A stretch of 64,000 nucleotides of DNA from Rhizopus arrhizus (lineage: Eukaryota > Mucoromycota > Mucoromycetes > Mucorales > Rhizopodaceae), in NCBI GenBank assembly GCA_024220505.1, contig JAKZZE010000008.1:1550001-1614000 (forward strand), in the 5' to 3' direction. Numbering within the stretch: position 1 is the stretch's first letter; every line of letters begins with the position of its first letter. The notes under the pieces are model-generated. The model was not told the DNA's origin and searched no databases. It saw only the letters and a program-made list of their open reading frames with translations. Shown one piece after another: positions 13,492 through 24,700 of this stretch. Position numbers and translations under genes: made by a program.

Positions 13492-13605
13492 ATACACTCT
13501 TTCAGGAAAGTAAATTCACCCGTGGTGAAAAATAATTACACCTAATGACGAGAACAAAATCCATGTAGTACGAAAAATATATTCGCTCTAGATGAAAAAA
13601 AATTA
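13492..13605 (+). repeat. Terminal-repeat remnant of the IS630/Tc1-like element also found at 26.79 kb
   Basis: About 114 nt align in direct orientation with 26782-26896, with roughly one difference per eight bases by eye. Both contain GGAAAGTAAATTCACC followed by GTGGTGAAAA, with the small palindrome TTCACC-nnn-GGTGAA, and later ATGACGAGAACAAAAT. No transposase follows here. The sequence instead abuts the broken end of a DIRS-like recombinase gene at about 13606-13612. It is read as a solo or truncated element end. Confidence 0.75.
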
Positions 13606-13611
13606 AAGATG

Positions 13612-14404
13612 ATGTCTTGAAATTGTATTCTTCCGATTTCTGATCTTGGTTTGGCCATGGTAGCTAGACATAGTAATGCAATTGTCTTCAGTTGTAATTA
13701 TATAAGGTTAAACTACTTGAGTCTGCCCAAGTTGATACTAAAAAGCCTGTCATCTTATTAATGTCCCAAGTTTCTAGTTGTGGAGTTGAAGGTATTTTGA
13801 TTTCTGATCTACGCTTTGTTGCAAAGAAGGCTTGAATAATAGACTGATTGGCTAGAGGGATCTCTTCCGGATGAAGTACTCGAAATACAGACGCTATGGA
13901 TGATCTTAGAGTATTAAGATGATTGCTGCTAAATTTGTTGTTGTCGACCAAGAAATGTAATACATTGGTGCTGTTATAGGCTGTTTGGTCTATTTGAGGA
14001 CCTTGTTAATAACACCATTGTTGCCAGTGCTTCCATCCATTGTCGTATGCTTTCTCTGTGCTCTTTCTTGTTGACTTGGTTACGTACTTAATACTAGTTT
14101 CATTTATTAAACCAGACTTGCGTATCTTTGCATTGATAATCTCTAAGCGGCTAGGGAAAACCTCTTGCTGATCTTCATAATAATCGGATTGTCTAGATGT
14201 TTCATCTTTAAAGTAATTGGAAACCAGAATTGACTGAGCTAGAATGGAGTCACTAGAACTGTCTGATGGGTCTTCTGTAGTTTGATTTGTTGTATAACCT
14301 TCGGAATCAGTTTTCAAGGAGGATTCAAGTGCATCCCCTTCTTCTTCCATCACTGTTGGAAAGCGTCTTGAGCTTCTGCCATTGGATCTGGGTGAAGACT
14401 CCAA
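13612..14404 (-). pseudogene. DIRS-type tyrosine recombinase, N-terminal part, frameshifted and truncated
   Basis: The first block (14006-14404) has an acidic Ser-rich leader and then TRKSTEKAYDNGWKHWQQWC, the SAM-like core-binding domain of phage-integrase relatives. A second frame (13688-13951) continues that domain. After a further shift near 13700 the minus strand reads LQLKTIALLCLATMAKPRSE followed by IGRIQ, the box around the first catalytic Arg in DIRS recombinases. The coding sense ends near 13612. The later His-x-x-Arg and Tyr boxes are missing, so it cannot be active. The shifts are in the DNA as given, and assembly error is a less likely cause. Confidence 0.75.
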
Positions 14405-14411
14405 TATCTCT

Positions 14412-14843
14412 TCAGTTGGTGATTGTGTGCCGCAACAAAGGTGTCAGTTTGTAATGATCCCCATTGTTGTAAAATCTTTTGAAACATTTTTTTTTCGGAA
14501 TTGTCCGTTCGTAAAGTGGCTGCTGTCGCCTTGATGGTCGGTCTGCGTCGGTGTTCTTTATCCCCGGTCTATATTGATAAATTACCTTCAAATTGTATTT
14601 GTTGCAAATGTCCTGAATCATCACTGCTAATTTCTGTAGTTGGAGTGAAGCTGTTCCTCCAAATCTTGTTGTGTATTTCACTGCTATTGTGTAGTCGATG
14701 AAAGCCCTTATTGTGCAATTTTCTAACTTTTTTACATGTATCTCCAACGCAAAGCATATTGCTTTCAGTTCGCGAACGTTTATTGACATTCCTTGTTCTT
14801 TCTTGTTCCAAAAGACAAAGGTTTTGATCATTGATGATCTCAC
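14412..14843 (-). pseudogene. RNase H domain of the DIRS-like element
   Basis: This frame carries SINVRELKAICFALEIHVKK, then IRAFIDYTIAVKYTTRFGG where a catalytic Asp is expected, then YQYRPGIKNTDADRPSRRQQ. The last block is the usual end of retroelement RNase H, where the family has ADxLSR. It replaces the DNA in RNA-DNA hybrids during copying of the element. Loss of frame continuity with the RT and recombinase parts shows it is a relic. Confidence 0.75.
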
Positions 14844-15169
14844 TCCCTAGCCTGAGTCGGAGCTATCCAAGTGAATTGTGATCTGTGGTGTTGGTATTTT
14901 CATGGACTGAATCGGTTGGCCATTCTTCGTTATTATTGATTTCTTCCATCATTGAAACTCTTATTGAATTTGTTGAGATATCTGGCAAGGTTTTTCCCAA
15001 TTGTGGTTGTGCAGTTGTAGGCTTTTTGCTAAGTCTCATTGAATATGACGAATATGGAGAAGTGCTTCTCCCATCGCTGGGATCATTTGTAACTTTCCCC
15101 AGTTGAGCTGCAATCTATCTGCTAGATCTCTCGATTGGCTGTGACGCTTGTTTGATCCTCTGTAGAAGG

Positions 15170-16090
15170 GTGTTAATCTTGGGTGAAGGTACCATAAACT
15201 TCATTTTCTTTGTGTTGAATTGGAATCCTAGGAATTCCTGTGTTTGAGAAGGTGTAAGTATGCTCTTCCCTTCGTTGATTATGAATCCCAAAGATTTTAG
15301 ATGCCTTATTACCGTTTGGTTTTAGTAGATCTTCTTTTGACCTTGAAAGTAGACAGATGTCGTCGAGATAGTATACTAAGCGGATTCCTTGGTAACGTAA
15401 TGGTTCTATTGCATATCTTAATAAACTTTGAGAATAGCCTTGGAGCGACGTTTAGTCCAAATGCGAGAGAACGATATTGATAAATTCTTCCTTCGTTTTT
15501 GAAAGAGATATTGTCGAGATTCTGGAGGAATTGGAACTACAATGTAGGCGTCCTTCAAATCCATCTTGCACATGAAGTCACCCTTTTCGATTAACTCTCT
15601 TAGCGCCAATATACCTTCTATCTTGAAGTGTTCGCATTGGATGTGTTGATTCAATCTTTGACAATCCAGAATTGGTCGTCACTTGGTGCTTTGAATCGTG
15701 AAAAGTTTGGAAAGGTATTTTTCTGATTGTGTTGGCATGATTTCTACTATTCCTGCTGAAAAAAATTTGTTGATTGCTTCGTTCACTGCTTGCTGATCTG
15801 CTGGATTTGTATTTGATGATTTGAGTTTCCATGGTGTTGGATGGGAGGCAAATTGAATCTTGTAACCCTCCTTCACAGTTGATAGAGGCCATTGATGAGA
15901 CGCTATTTGTGTCCAATAGTTGTAAAAGTGAGTTAGGCGACCCCAGGGTAGGATCACGCCCTGGGGTATCGTGTAATGTTGATTGTCTGTGATATTCTTG
16001 TTGTGATATTGTACTACTTGTTGAGTTTGTCATTGCTGCTCGATAGAGATTACTGGTGAAGAGGGATGTTGTTGAATTATTTGCTATCAT
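15170..16090 (-). pseudogene. Reverse transcriptase domain of the DIRS-like element
   Basis: Minus-strand frames show the palm motif A (KMDLKDAYIVVPIPPE, near 15550) and the active-site box as RLVYYLDDICLLSRSKEDLL near 15325-15390. The YLDD form is common in DIRS and other LTR-related enzymes. The frame changes between 15578 and 15418 and again before the RNase H block. An upstream part (15578-16090) is linker-like and poorly conserved. The motifs are kept but the reading frame is not, so it is a pseudogene. Confidence 0.75.
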
Positions 16091-16960
16091 TGAATGTTGA
16101 ATCTATTGACTGTTGAGAGGTATAGTTTCGTTGTTGGGAGAAAGGAGTACCTCTGCTTCTTCTTTCTGCCTGAAAAGCTTGACCGCGGGACCAATTTCCA
16201 CGCCAAGATCTGCCGCGTAATCCACTTCTTCCTCTATATCCATTGTTGAAGTATATGTTGTTATGGAAGCCTCCCCTAAATGATGCTGCATCTCTAATAA
16301 CCTTGTCTTCAAATCGAGCCCTTTGAAGTCGCTCAGTAAAGTCTTCATCGAATAAATTCTTCTTTCCATATTCTTCTGTTGAATATTCCAAATGTCTAAT
16401 GCTGGTTGGTAATTTAAGTATTTTGATTGCCACCTTTTTGGCATCGTTTTTTTTTTGAAGTTTTACTGATCCAAAAGCATTAATTGCCAGTCGTTGTGCC
16501 TGTTCAATTGCATTGTTGAAAATGTCTTTGTCTTTCGCTGATGCAAATTCTGTTTTGTCTTGCAGATAGCTGAGTTGTTCATACAATTCACTGCTTGCTC
16601 TGGCTTGAATTCTTGTGGTTTCTGTGATCTTATATATGGTATGTACGAGTTGGTAGGCATCCACTTTCCAGTTCTTGAATTCAGGGATTAGCTCTTTATT
16701 AATTTGTTCAGCTGTAGTCCACCCATCATGGTTGTAACGATGGATGTTTCTTTTGTATCGTTTAAAATTGTTCTTGATTTGGGCTGTAGATGTGCCGTCC
16801 AAGGCTTGGCTAATAGCCAAAGGGAGTTCACTCCCAATGATTTGTACTTGTCTTTGACTTTCTCTTCTTTCCTCGACTTCAGCTCGAGTGAAGTTTGTTG
16901 ATTGATTTGATTCTTCGTCTTATGCATTTGTGAGGTTGATACAATCCATAGTTTTTCCAC
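16077..16960 (-). pseudogene. Gag-like protein of the DIRS-like element
   Basis: The longest frame (16077-16820, 247 residues) is rich in charged helical sequence and ends in an Arg/Gly-rich segment (YRGRSGLRGRSWRGNWSRGQ), suitable for nucleic-acid binding. A second frame (16688-16960) supplies an upstream portion with charged helix, indicating a frameshift near 16700-16820. Position at the 5' end of the element and the basic tail support a Gag role. There is no CCHC knuckle. Confidence 0.6.
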
Positions 16961-17141
16961 GATGCGCGGCTGAGAATGATATAGGGAAGAAAGAGAAATT
17001 TGTTATTTATTACAAAAAGGAAAATAAAGCGTGGCTCAGAGAGCATCTATCACATTAGGAGACGGAGTGGAGCCAACTGAGATTAATTTACGAACGACAA
17101 ACAATCAATTTATAAGTTGTAAAGTACTTTAATTATTTAAT

Positions 17142-18712
17142 GTTAAGAATTGAGAGATCTTGAGTTTCCATTCTTTTAAAGGATTCAGCATTATATATTG
17201 TTTCACTATCTTTGGAAAGCATCTCTTTCATCCTATCATCTGTAATAGCAGAAGCAATCATCTCTCTTTTCCTTTTATCTCTTGTTTCTGGTCCCATCCT
17301 CCCTACTTCGGAATTGACTCTTGTTTCTTCAAGTTTCATATCATTTTCAACATCATTTACTAATATATATACAAGACAATCTAAACGTCTGTTTTTAATT
17401 CTTTTGAGATACACCGACTTTAGCTGATTATGCCAGCTTTCAATGTAGTGTTGGTGCTCATTTTTTGATGTTATTCAATAACATAAGCTGTAAATCATCT
17501 TTTATATCCATCTAATCAAGCCATCTATCTTCAAGGTATTCAACGAATTGAGTTTGCTCTGCAGTCCATTTTTCTCTAAATATTCTTACTTTTTCTACTA
17601 AAGTTTCACAGGAAGTCTCATATATAATCAACTGTAAGTCGCTGGTGATGCTACCACGTACTACTTTTGCATTGCTGTGTTGTCCGGGACTTTTCTTATT
17701 TTTTGTTGCTAAATTTCTACTCCAACATTGAGCAACATGAAGCAAGCATCAGATTCAAGATACTGCAATGAACAGTGACCTGTTCTGAACTCATTGTACA
17801 TTTGTTCTTCAAAGATCGCAGTCAGCTCAACACTGTCGTTATGGATTGGTCGTTGGTTACCATGTATTTAACTGAAGCCTCTTTTCCAGTATCAGAATGT
17901 CTTACTACAAAGCTATACAAAATCACATTGCTTCTGGAAGATATACCGAAAGTTGAATCTAGAGAGAAACTTTTCAATACTCCTATAATACTCATTTGCC
18001 ATGGAGAAATAATCCCATAATAGAATATGTTTTCCATGGAATAAGAAAGAGCTTTATAGTTGGTCGCAACAAGTTTTTCTTCCCAAAATTTGAGGGATCC
18101 AAACTCATTTTCTTTGAACATATCCTTTGCAACTGGCAACCAAATGCTGTAAATGTCGTCGTGATTAAATATTTGTCTCGCTCTTCAGCACCTTCATCCA
18201 TTTCTTGAAGCAAACAAGATCTAACTTCTCTTCTCGAAAACTCAAGTTGCAAAAAAGCCTTTATTTCCCTTTTAAGGGTGCCTGAAAGTGACATGAATTT
18301 TAAATCCGCGTAAGATCCAGGAACATGGTTGTGCGTGTTTTTTCGTTCGAAAAATGACAAAGTCAGAGCCTGAACGGTAGTAATTTATCATAATACACGC
18401 AGGGCATCCAATCTTCTTGGATTCTTTTTGAATAGGTCGATGATTTCCGCTTGCTTTAGATATATAGACATTTGGTCCACGATGGCAAGTGTATTTCTTA
18501 CTCCACAAGATTGTTTTGTTACGACCAACTGAGGAGGATTCAGTAGCATTGGAGCTCGCAATATCTTTAATTTTAAAGCCTTTATTTATCCAGTGTACAC
18601 AGGTAGAATCTTCTAATTTTTTGAATTCAACTTCCCAAATAGTTTGATCAACTCTCATTGTTTTGAAATCGGCAACATTTGTTGAATAAAATTGAGTTGA
18701 TGAAGTAGACAC
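17142..18712 (-). pseudogene. Mutator-like (MULE) transposase pseudogene
   Basis: MULE transposases cut and paste DNA using a DDE core. The start near 18712 opens a zinc-binding FAR1-like N-terminal domain, with KKIGCPACIMINYYRSGSDF holding Cys residues and a later THNHVPGSYADLKF. The frame shifts near 18350, where SDFVIF continues as ERKNTHNH in another frame. Further blocks are LDSTFGISSRSNVILYSFVV with the first catalytic Asp (about 17960), a segment VLHVAQCWSRNLATK near 17720, and a C-terminal helical block at 17142-17414. The pieces lie in different frames with stops between them, so the gene is dead. Terminal inverted repeats were not found. Confidence 0.65.
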
Positions 18713-19580
18713 GTTAATAAGCTTTTCTTTAAATTTAAATAAAAGTGACGGATAAAAAACGCGAAAAAAAACCGAAGTATTTTTTCAATTTATATAATGA
18801 TTTAGTGGGGCTATTGTGACAATTTCAATTTTTGCTTTCGTCATTTTTGGGCTAAAATAAGGGAATGCCTACAAAAAGCTGTTGTAATATAGTTTATGGC
18901 TGTGGAATTTTGAAATATGGCTTTCGACATCATGTCTTTCCCTGGGCGTGATTTTGTGGGTAAAGAGTTGTAATCAATTGACATGTTTGACGAAACAGAA
19001 GAATGCCGCTACCGATACTAACATGTCAGCGACTGCTACCACTACTGATAGAATTCTTTAAACAACCATCTATTGCAGCAGTCAAATCTCTATGCATATT
19101 TTTGATTTATCAACTACCTTACATACTTTTACTGACAAGAATATATAATCTTTTCCTCTTCATCTATCAACATTTTTCAGTATATTTTTGTGCAAAGAAC
19201 CCCGCTCTTGAATATGCTAATGAACCTTTAGCCAGTATCTCAGTTTGCAGACGAAATGGAATTTGATGCTTGATATTCCAATATTGCTATTCATCATGCC
19301 AATTGGATCAAACATCAGAACTCACGTTAATAAGAGAAATGCTACTGCTGCTTTCCATATGTACAAAGAGGCATTGGAAGCTTGTTTGATGCCGAAGGAG
19401 ACGCATTACTTCATACATGAGCACAGTAAAACAAAAACGATAAAGAAACAACCAATATGTCAGTATCAGAAGGCTTATCTTCTGGTGAAGCATCTCAATC
19501 AAATGAAGTAACTACTAAAAAAAAAGAAGAGTAACAAAGAAGCCTTCCATTAATTCCTTTTTTTTTATTAAATTGTTAAA
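18713..19580. other. Region between transposase relics with short coding-like pieces
   Basis: No complete gene is visible. Two plus-strand pieces look protein-like: a frame around 19330-19510 with RNATAAFHMYKEALEACLMP, and a short one ending at about 19534 that reads MSVSEGLSSGEASQSNEVTT. They are in different frames with stops between them. They may be remains of an element or of a small intron-containing gene. I cannot assign them. Confidence 0.3.
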
Positions 19581-19607
19581 AAATTGTGGCGGTTGCAATA
19601 TATGGTT

Positions 19608-20227
19608 GCTTAAAGAGATTCTCTTCGCTTAATGTTGTCAGGGTTGTTCTTCAGGATCGAATGCATGCGAGCTTTTTTTAAAGTTATGTTGCATTCACTT
19701 GTCATAAATTTATAAACGGCCGTCTTCCCTATCCTTAAACTAGCAAACACACTAATCAGACTATTCATGGCATGGTCAACTACAGCAGATGGGTTGTCAT
19801 CATAAAAGCTGATAAGGTGTTTTTTATGCTATTCGTTCAAAATCGAAGGACAACCCACTTTTTTTCCATTACTTAACTCTAGAATATCTGATGTATTTTT
19901 CTGGTCCTTTTTAGCCCAGTTGTAAACCGTACGCCTATTGACCCCCAGCTGCTTTACTACTTGCTCTGGAGTCATGGCTTTTTCGTAAACTAAGAAACAC
20001 AGTTGTTCTTTGACAGCATCACCATGTTTTCGGTATGAACGAACTTCATTTCCATCTTTTTTATTAGACTTCTCATGCAGGCTTCGTTTTTCATTGTGAG
20101 GTTTTCCTTTTGTTTTTTTTTCAGATGATTTACAGTCCAAATACTCATCATATTTGATGATATAATCGACGGAATATGTTTCAGTATCAATATTCATCTT
20201 GAAATGCACATTTCTACCTTCCTCCAC
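19608..20227 (-). pseudogene. IS630/Tc1-like transposase, N-terminal fragment
   Basis: Reading from 20227, an acidic and basic leader is followed by a helix-turn-helix domain (EQVVKQLGVNRRTVYNWAKK). The frame has a TAG stop just after CPSILNE and then continues as HKKHLISFYDDNPSAVVDHA and CNITLKKARMHSILKNNPDN. The same order, with ILNE-HKK, DENLS and CNLSLKKARF, is found in the relic at 27.1-28.1 kb, so the two are members of one family. The DDE catalytic part is missing. It lies between the MULE relic and the LINE. Confidence 0.72.
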
Positions 20228-20318
20228 AACTTCATCTTTTCCATTTTTTGTAGATAAAAACGTGCACCCGTTTACACTTTAAGTGTATGTAAAATTTAAG
20301 TAAAAGTGAGAAATCTTT

Positions 20319-20320
<2 letters not shown>

Positions 20321-20354
<34 letters not shown>
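20321..20354 (+). repeat. Poly(A) tract, 34 nt
   Basis: An uninterrupted run of 34 A lies about 200 nt upstream of the LINE ORF1 start and just outside the transposase fragment. It may be the tail of a lost retrocopy or simple slippage growth. Two short copies of GCACTGTGAAA follow within 60 nt. Confidence 0.8.
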
Positions 20355-20357
<3 letters not shown>

Positions 20358-20466
20358 TACCATCTAATTTAAGCACTGTGAAAATAAAATTCAGGCACTG
20401 TGAAATCTAAGAATAACTCTGTGTAATTTTGTTTCTTGAAGTGTGCCAATAATTTCTGAAAAAGGT

Positions 20467-20480
20467 GTATTGTGCTCATG
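20467..20480 (+). repeat. Candidate LINE target-site duplication, 5' copy
   Basis: GTATTGTGCTCATG occurs here, again exactly at 25203-25216, and with one change (T to C) at 25332-25345. The copies bracket the LINE body and its extra 3' UTR, as target duplications would. An internal element sequence repeated by head-to-tail insertion is the alternative. Confidence 0.6.
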
Positions 20481-20556
20481 GGCTCTTTTTCCGCTTTTTA
20501 TACGTTACACACATTTACAAGCAAATAAAATACATATAACACTTCATAAAACCTCA

Positions 20557-21726
20557 ATGCCACCTAGTGTTCGAGGACGCAAGCCTACTGTACCTGTTCT
20601 TTCAAGCGAACAGGTCCAAAATCTATATAAGCAATTTGAGATCCAACGTCGACAGCTCGTTTGCGCCAGTTGTCAAACAATGGACTCCTTATACCGCAAT
20701 GGAACTTCGCCAGGCGACCCCCCTCAGCCTAGCTTTATGTGCAAAGTTTGTAGCAAGAACTACAACGCACCTACCATGGTCAATTTGCTTCAGTCTACCT
20801 CAACAACTACTGAACTACCTTCTGACGCCAACACTCAGGACTCATTGGAAATTTCTAGATCATCATCTCCGAGCCCCGAGAACAATGGTTTGGCGCCTAG
20901 TGTAACCATAGCCGATTTGCAATCTACAATTGAGAAATTGTATGCCGAACTTAAACAAACCCAAGCTGAACTCAAGCAAGCCCGGGAGGAAATCCAAGCA
21001 TTGCACGCCCAACGAGCTTCCGCTGATTCTAAGGCCATTACTAACTTAAACGATTCTCAATTCCCACCGCTAGACCCCTCCTCCCAGCCACTCCCTCCTT
21101 GGCGGGACGCAGCCCGGCTCAATAGTATAAAAGCCTCCATGCTCGAAAAGCGTCAACAACGTCGAATCCAACGTCAGGAAACTGCTGCTAGATTTTTGCA
21201 ACCTCCCTCCGAGAACCAAGGTTTTCAGTATGTCTACATACCGACTAAAGCCCGAGTGCCCATCGGGCAATTGAGAAATCGTCTTCGTCAACTAGACATT
21301 AACAATAGCCGGATTCTTGACATTCATTACCCCACCCGTAACGTTGTGGCTCTCCTTGTCCACAATGATTATGCGTCTGAACTGAAATCCCACCTCCAAA
21401 AATTTAAGGTTCGCACCAAGGACGATTTCAACCCTTGCGACGGCTCAATCCTCTTGGACCCCAAATATGAACACTGCTCTAAAGAAGAACGCAATAGCTT
21501 TGCCCTTATGCACCATAGTGATCGCGTGAAGAAAGCCCTGACCTATATTCGTGCTCCAGTCAAGGCAGCCGTAGCCCGTTACTTTTACAATCAAGGTTGG
21601 ATTAGCAAATCCGTCCTTGACGAAAGTCTTCCTACTAAAATCACCAACCCAACAGACGTTTTCAATGTTGATGAGGACGTCGCTATGCTTCTCTCGGACC
21701 GCGAGGATACCACTTCCCAACTATAA
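20557..21726 (+). CDS. LINE ORF1 protein (zinc-finger, coiled-coil, nucleic-acid binding)
   Basis: This is the structural partner protein of the LINE and presumably packages its RNA. The frame is open from 20443, but the ATG at 20557 is chosen because coding-like sequence begins there (MPPSVRGRKPTVPVLSSEQV). That gives 389 residues. Near residue 35 a CASC pair is followed about 25 residues later by a second pair CKVC, making a possible four-Cys zinc site. A helical coiled coil follows (IEKLYAELKQTQAELKQARE). The C-terminal half starts QYVYIPTKARVPIGQLRNRL and is globular. It could be an RNA-binding fold, but I do not recognise the family. The stop codon overlaps the start of ORF2. Confidence 0.75.
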   Translation: MPPSVRGRKPTVPVLSSEQVQNLYKQFEIQRRQLVCASCQTMDSLYRNGTSPGDPPQPSFMCKVCSKNYNAPTMVNLLQSTSTTTELPSDANTQDSLEISRSSSPSPENNGLAPSVTIADLQSTIEKLYAELKQTQAELKQAREEIQALHAQRASADSKAITNLNDSQFPPLDPSSQPLPPWRDAARLNSIKASMLEKRQQRRIQRQETAARFLQPPSENQGFQYVYIPTKARVPIGQLRNRLRQLDINNSRILDIHYPTRNVVALLVHNDYASELKSHLQKFKVRTKDDFNPCDGSILLDPKYEHCSKEERNSFALMHHSDRVKKALTYIRAPVKAAVARYFYNQGWISKSVLDESLPTKITNPTDVFNVDEDVAMLLSDREDTTSQL

Positions 21727-24700
21727 TGACCACTATTAGCATATCGCTATTCAACGCCACTGGTCTACCAAAACAAGCTATCTCACCACTCCTTAAATTA
21801 GCTGAATCCTCTTCCGTTCTTTTAATTACTGAAACCTGGCTCCTCTCACCAAACAAGTATCCTACATCCTGGCAGCAATTTCACACGTATGGTCAACCTA
21901 TCCAATCAATCAAGAATCGAGGCAGTCTTGGTATTGCCCTGTTAGTCAACCCTTCCTGTCCTTTCGCAGTACAATACATCCCTCCTAGACATTCTCTACT
22001 AGCTAAGTATACTTTGTCCTTCGTTATATCAAAACACCTTGTCCATTGTCTCTACTTACCTCCATCTTTGTCACATACAGAAGTTTCCAACATCCTTGAC
22101 TTACTACCCTTGGATCTACCCAATATTACATCCACAATCATTTGCGGCGACCTCAATGCACGACTAGGACATATCACTGGAGATACTATTCAAACTCACC
22201 GAGGACAAATATTATATGACTGGACCAAATCACATGATATGATTATATGGAATGAAAGATTGGCCTATGGATCACCCACATATATGACCTTTAATGGTAG
22301 CAGTATTATCGACTACTTCATCAGCATGACAGAACTACTTTGCCCACAGTTGCTAATAAGAGACGACTTATCGCTTGACTCCTACCATAAGTTTATGACA
22401 CTCTCCTTCCAAGTGACAACACCATCCCCAAGAACCAATGCACCCAAACGAATCCTATGGCGCTTGAACAAGCTAAAAGATAACAAGCTCAGATCTCAAT
22501 ATGTAGAACACTTTTCCCATATCACCAAAGATCTCATCCCAACCAACGTCCCTCCCTTTGACAACAGATCCTCCGCAGCGACATATATTGAGCAATTCAA
22601 TCGAGCCCTTTGTCAAGCGATCTATCAATCTCTGGATTTGGTTTGTGGACGTCATACAAGGCGAACAAACGATTTCCAGCAACAGTTTTGGACGCGCGAA
22701 TTACAAGAGGTCTTTGATCTTAAAGAATACTACTACAGGAAATGGCGGAAAGCACAAGGAATAAACTGTCTAAAGTATTGGCTGCTCCACCAAGAAACTA
22801 AGGCTAAATTGCGCAGAATGATCCAACAGCGAAGGCGAGAAACCTGGAAAGATTTCTGTAACAAAATGGAAAAGGGAGAGTATACTAAAGCAATTGCAAG
22901 GCTGTGTAAAATACGTAAAAACAGAAACCTAAAACCTTCCTTTTCTACCATAGATGGCCCAGAACAGGCAGCTGAGGTAATGGCTTCGCACTTGCAAACG
23001 ATCTATTCAGGACGACTACTCCAAGATATGGACGAAGATCACTCGTTGAGGTATCACACCACTCCTTTTTCGCAAGATACCTGCCCAATTTTACTGGATG
23101 ATGTCAAAGATGCTCTTAGACAACTACCACCTAAGAAGGCGCCAGGCCCTGACCATCTCCGGCAAGAGATGCTCGCTCCTCTACAACCAGCCATTGCACC
23201 TATACTACTGTTTCTGTTTCAGCTATGCTGGACATGGTCTTACACACCTGCTGACTGGCGTTTGGCCCAAGTAGTACCAATCTACAAGAAAGGTGATCCG
23301 ACTGAACCTGGCAATCATAGACCTATTAGCCTCACGTCCGTTTTCCGAAAGCTGTTAGAACGTAGTATTCACCACTTTCTGATAGATCACAGTCCTCCTT
23401 TAGACATAGCCCAAGGCGGGTTTCGCGAATCTAGAGGATCTTTAGACCAAGCCCTTTGCCTAGCAGAGATATGTACCGTTCTCCGTCGCCACTATCGCAT
23501 AACCCCAGTACTAGCATTCTTGGACATCAAGTCAGCATATGACACTGTGGATCGCCGCCAAATATGGCACACGCTAGAAAAAACAGCACCTGCGGCGCTC
23601 ATTAATCTACTACGAAACTTATTTGACGAGGTCCAAATAGAAGTATTACTCAACAATACAGCATCTACACGCTTCTCGCCAGTCACCGGTGTCCTACAAG
23701 GGTCAATCCTCTCTCCGTTTTTGTATTCTATATACATTAACGAGTTACCTCGCCTTCTGCGCCTACGACCTATAACCATGGATATTTCCCCTACCGAACT
23801 TATCCTTCGGTTGAACTGCCTCCTCTATGCTGACGATGTGGTTCTCATAGCTGCTAAGGCCGACATGCCAAGCCTCCTCAAGTCTTGCGAAGACCATAGT
23901 TACAAGCTTGGGTACCGATGGAACCCAAGTAAATGTGTTATACTAGATCCAATGCAACCGTCTTCAAGTTACACTCTCTATGGCGAACCAATTCCAAAGC
24001 AACCTTCATTTCCCTACCTCGGAATTCCCTTTCGCCCTGGAGGCTATCTCGATGCTGTTGCATTGGTCAATCAAAACAAGACCAAAGCCCTTGCCACTAT
24101 GAACCAACTCTCAGCTATTGGTGTACACCCTAAAGGCTTTTCTCCTCTCCTTGGTACCCGCTTTTACAGCCACATTGTTCGTGCTCAACTGGAATACGGC
24201 CTGGCCATTACCAAGATCACCAAATTCCTTAGTAAACAACTGGAAGATGCCCAAAACGTCTGTTTGCGTCGGATTTTCGGTGGCTCCCACACATCTTCCA
24301 TCGCGGTAATGCTACATATGTCGAAGCTACCAACGATGCAGGAACGTGCTTATGCTCTACAATCTCAGTTCCTTCTACGTTCCCTTACTCTTCCCGAAGA
24401 TGCTCTGTTACACCATCTTCTTCCACATATCCGCCAGTCCCGAAGTCACTCCCAATGGTACAAACTCTCTAGGTCTCCCATTTGGAAGAGATGCCTCCCT
24501 GACCCTGAGTCCCTGGACCGTCGCTCTTTGAAGTCGATACAACGAGACTACCGTCAAGGCAACCTCGATCATAAACGTTCCACGTATGCCTCCGTTCTCC
24601 TTCAACACTGCCGCACAACTATCTCTCTTGACCCTGTCCTATGGCTACCTATGTCCAAGTCTGAAAGAAGTCGTTGCATACGTTGGCGTCTTGGCTGGCT

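Larger units (their letters stand above)
13606..16960 (-). mobile_element. Decayed DIRS-like retroelement (Gag, RT, RNase H, tyrosine recombinase)
   Basis: Reading on the minus strand, the order is a Gag-like region (about 16960-16077), reverse transcriptase (about 16090-15170), RNase H (14843-14412) and the start of a tyrosine recombinase (14404-13612). A recombinase in place of a DDE integrase, together with this order, marks the DIRS group. The frames are broken by stops and shifts, and the 3' end is lost where it meets the repeat at 13492-13605. Terminal repeats of the DIRS type were not found at either end, so the outer limit near 16960-17000 is uncertain. Confidence 0.8.

Noticed and set aside
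20443..20556. Upstream in-frame extension of LINE ORF1
   Set aside because: The extra 38 codons include the 14-mer that marks the likely element border and show no protein character. The ATG at 20557 begins the structured part.
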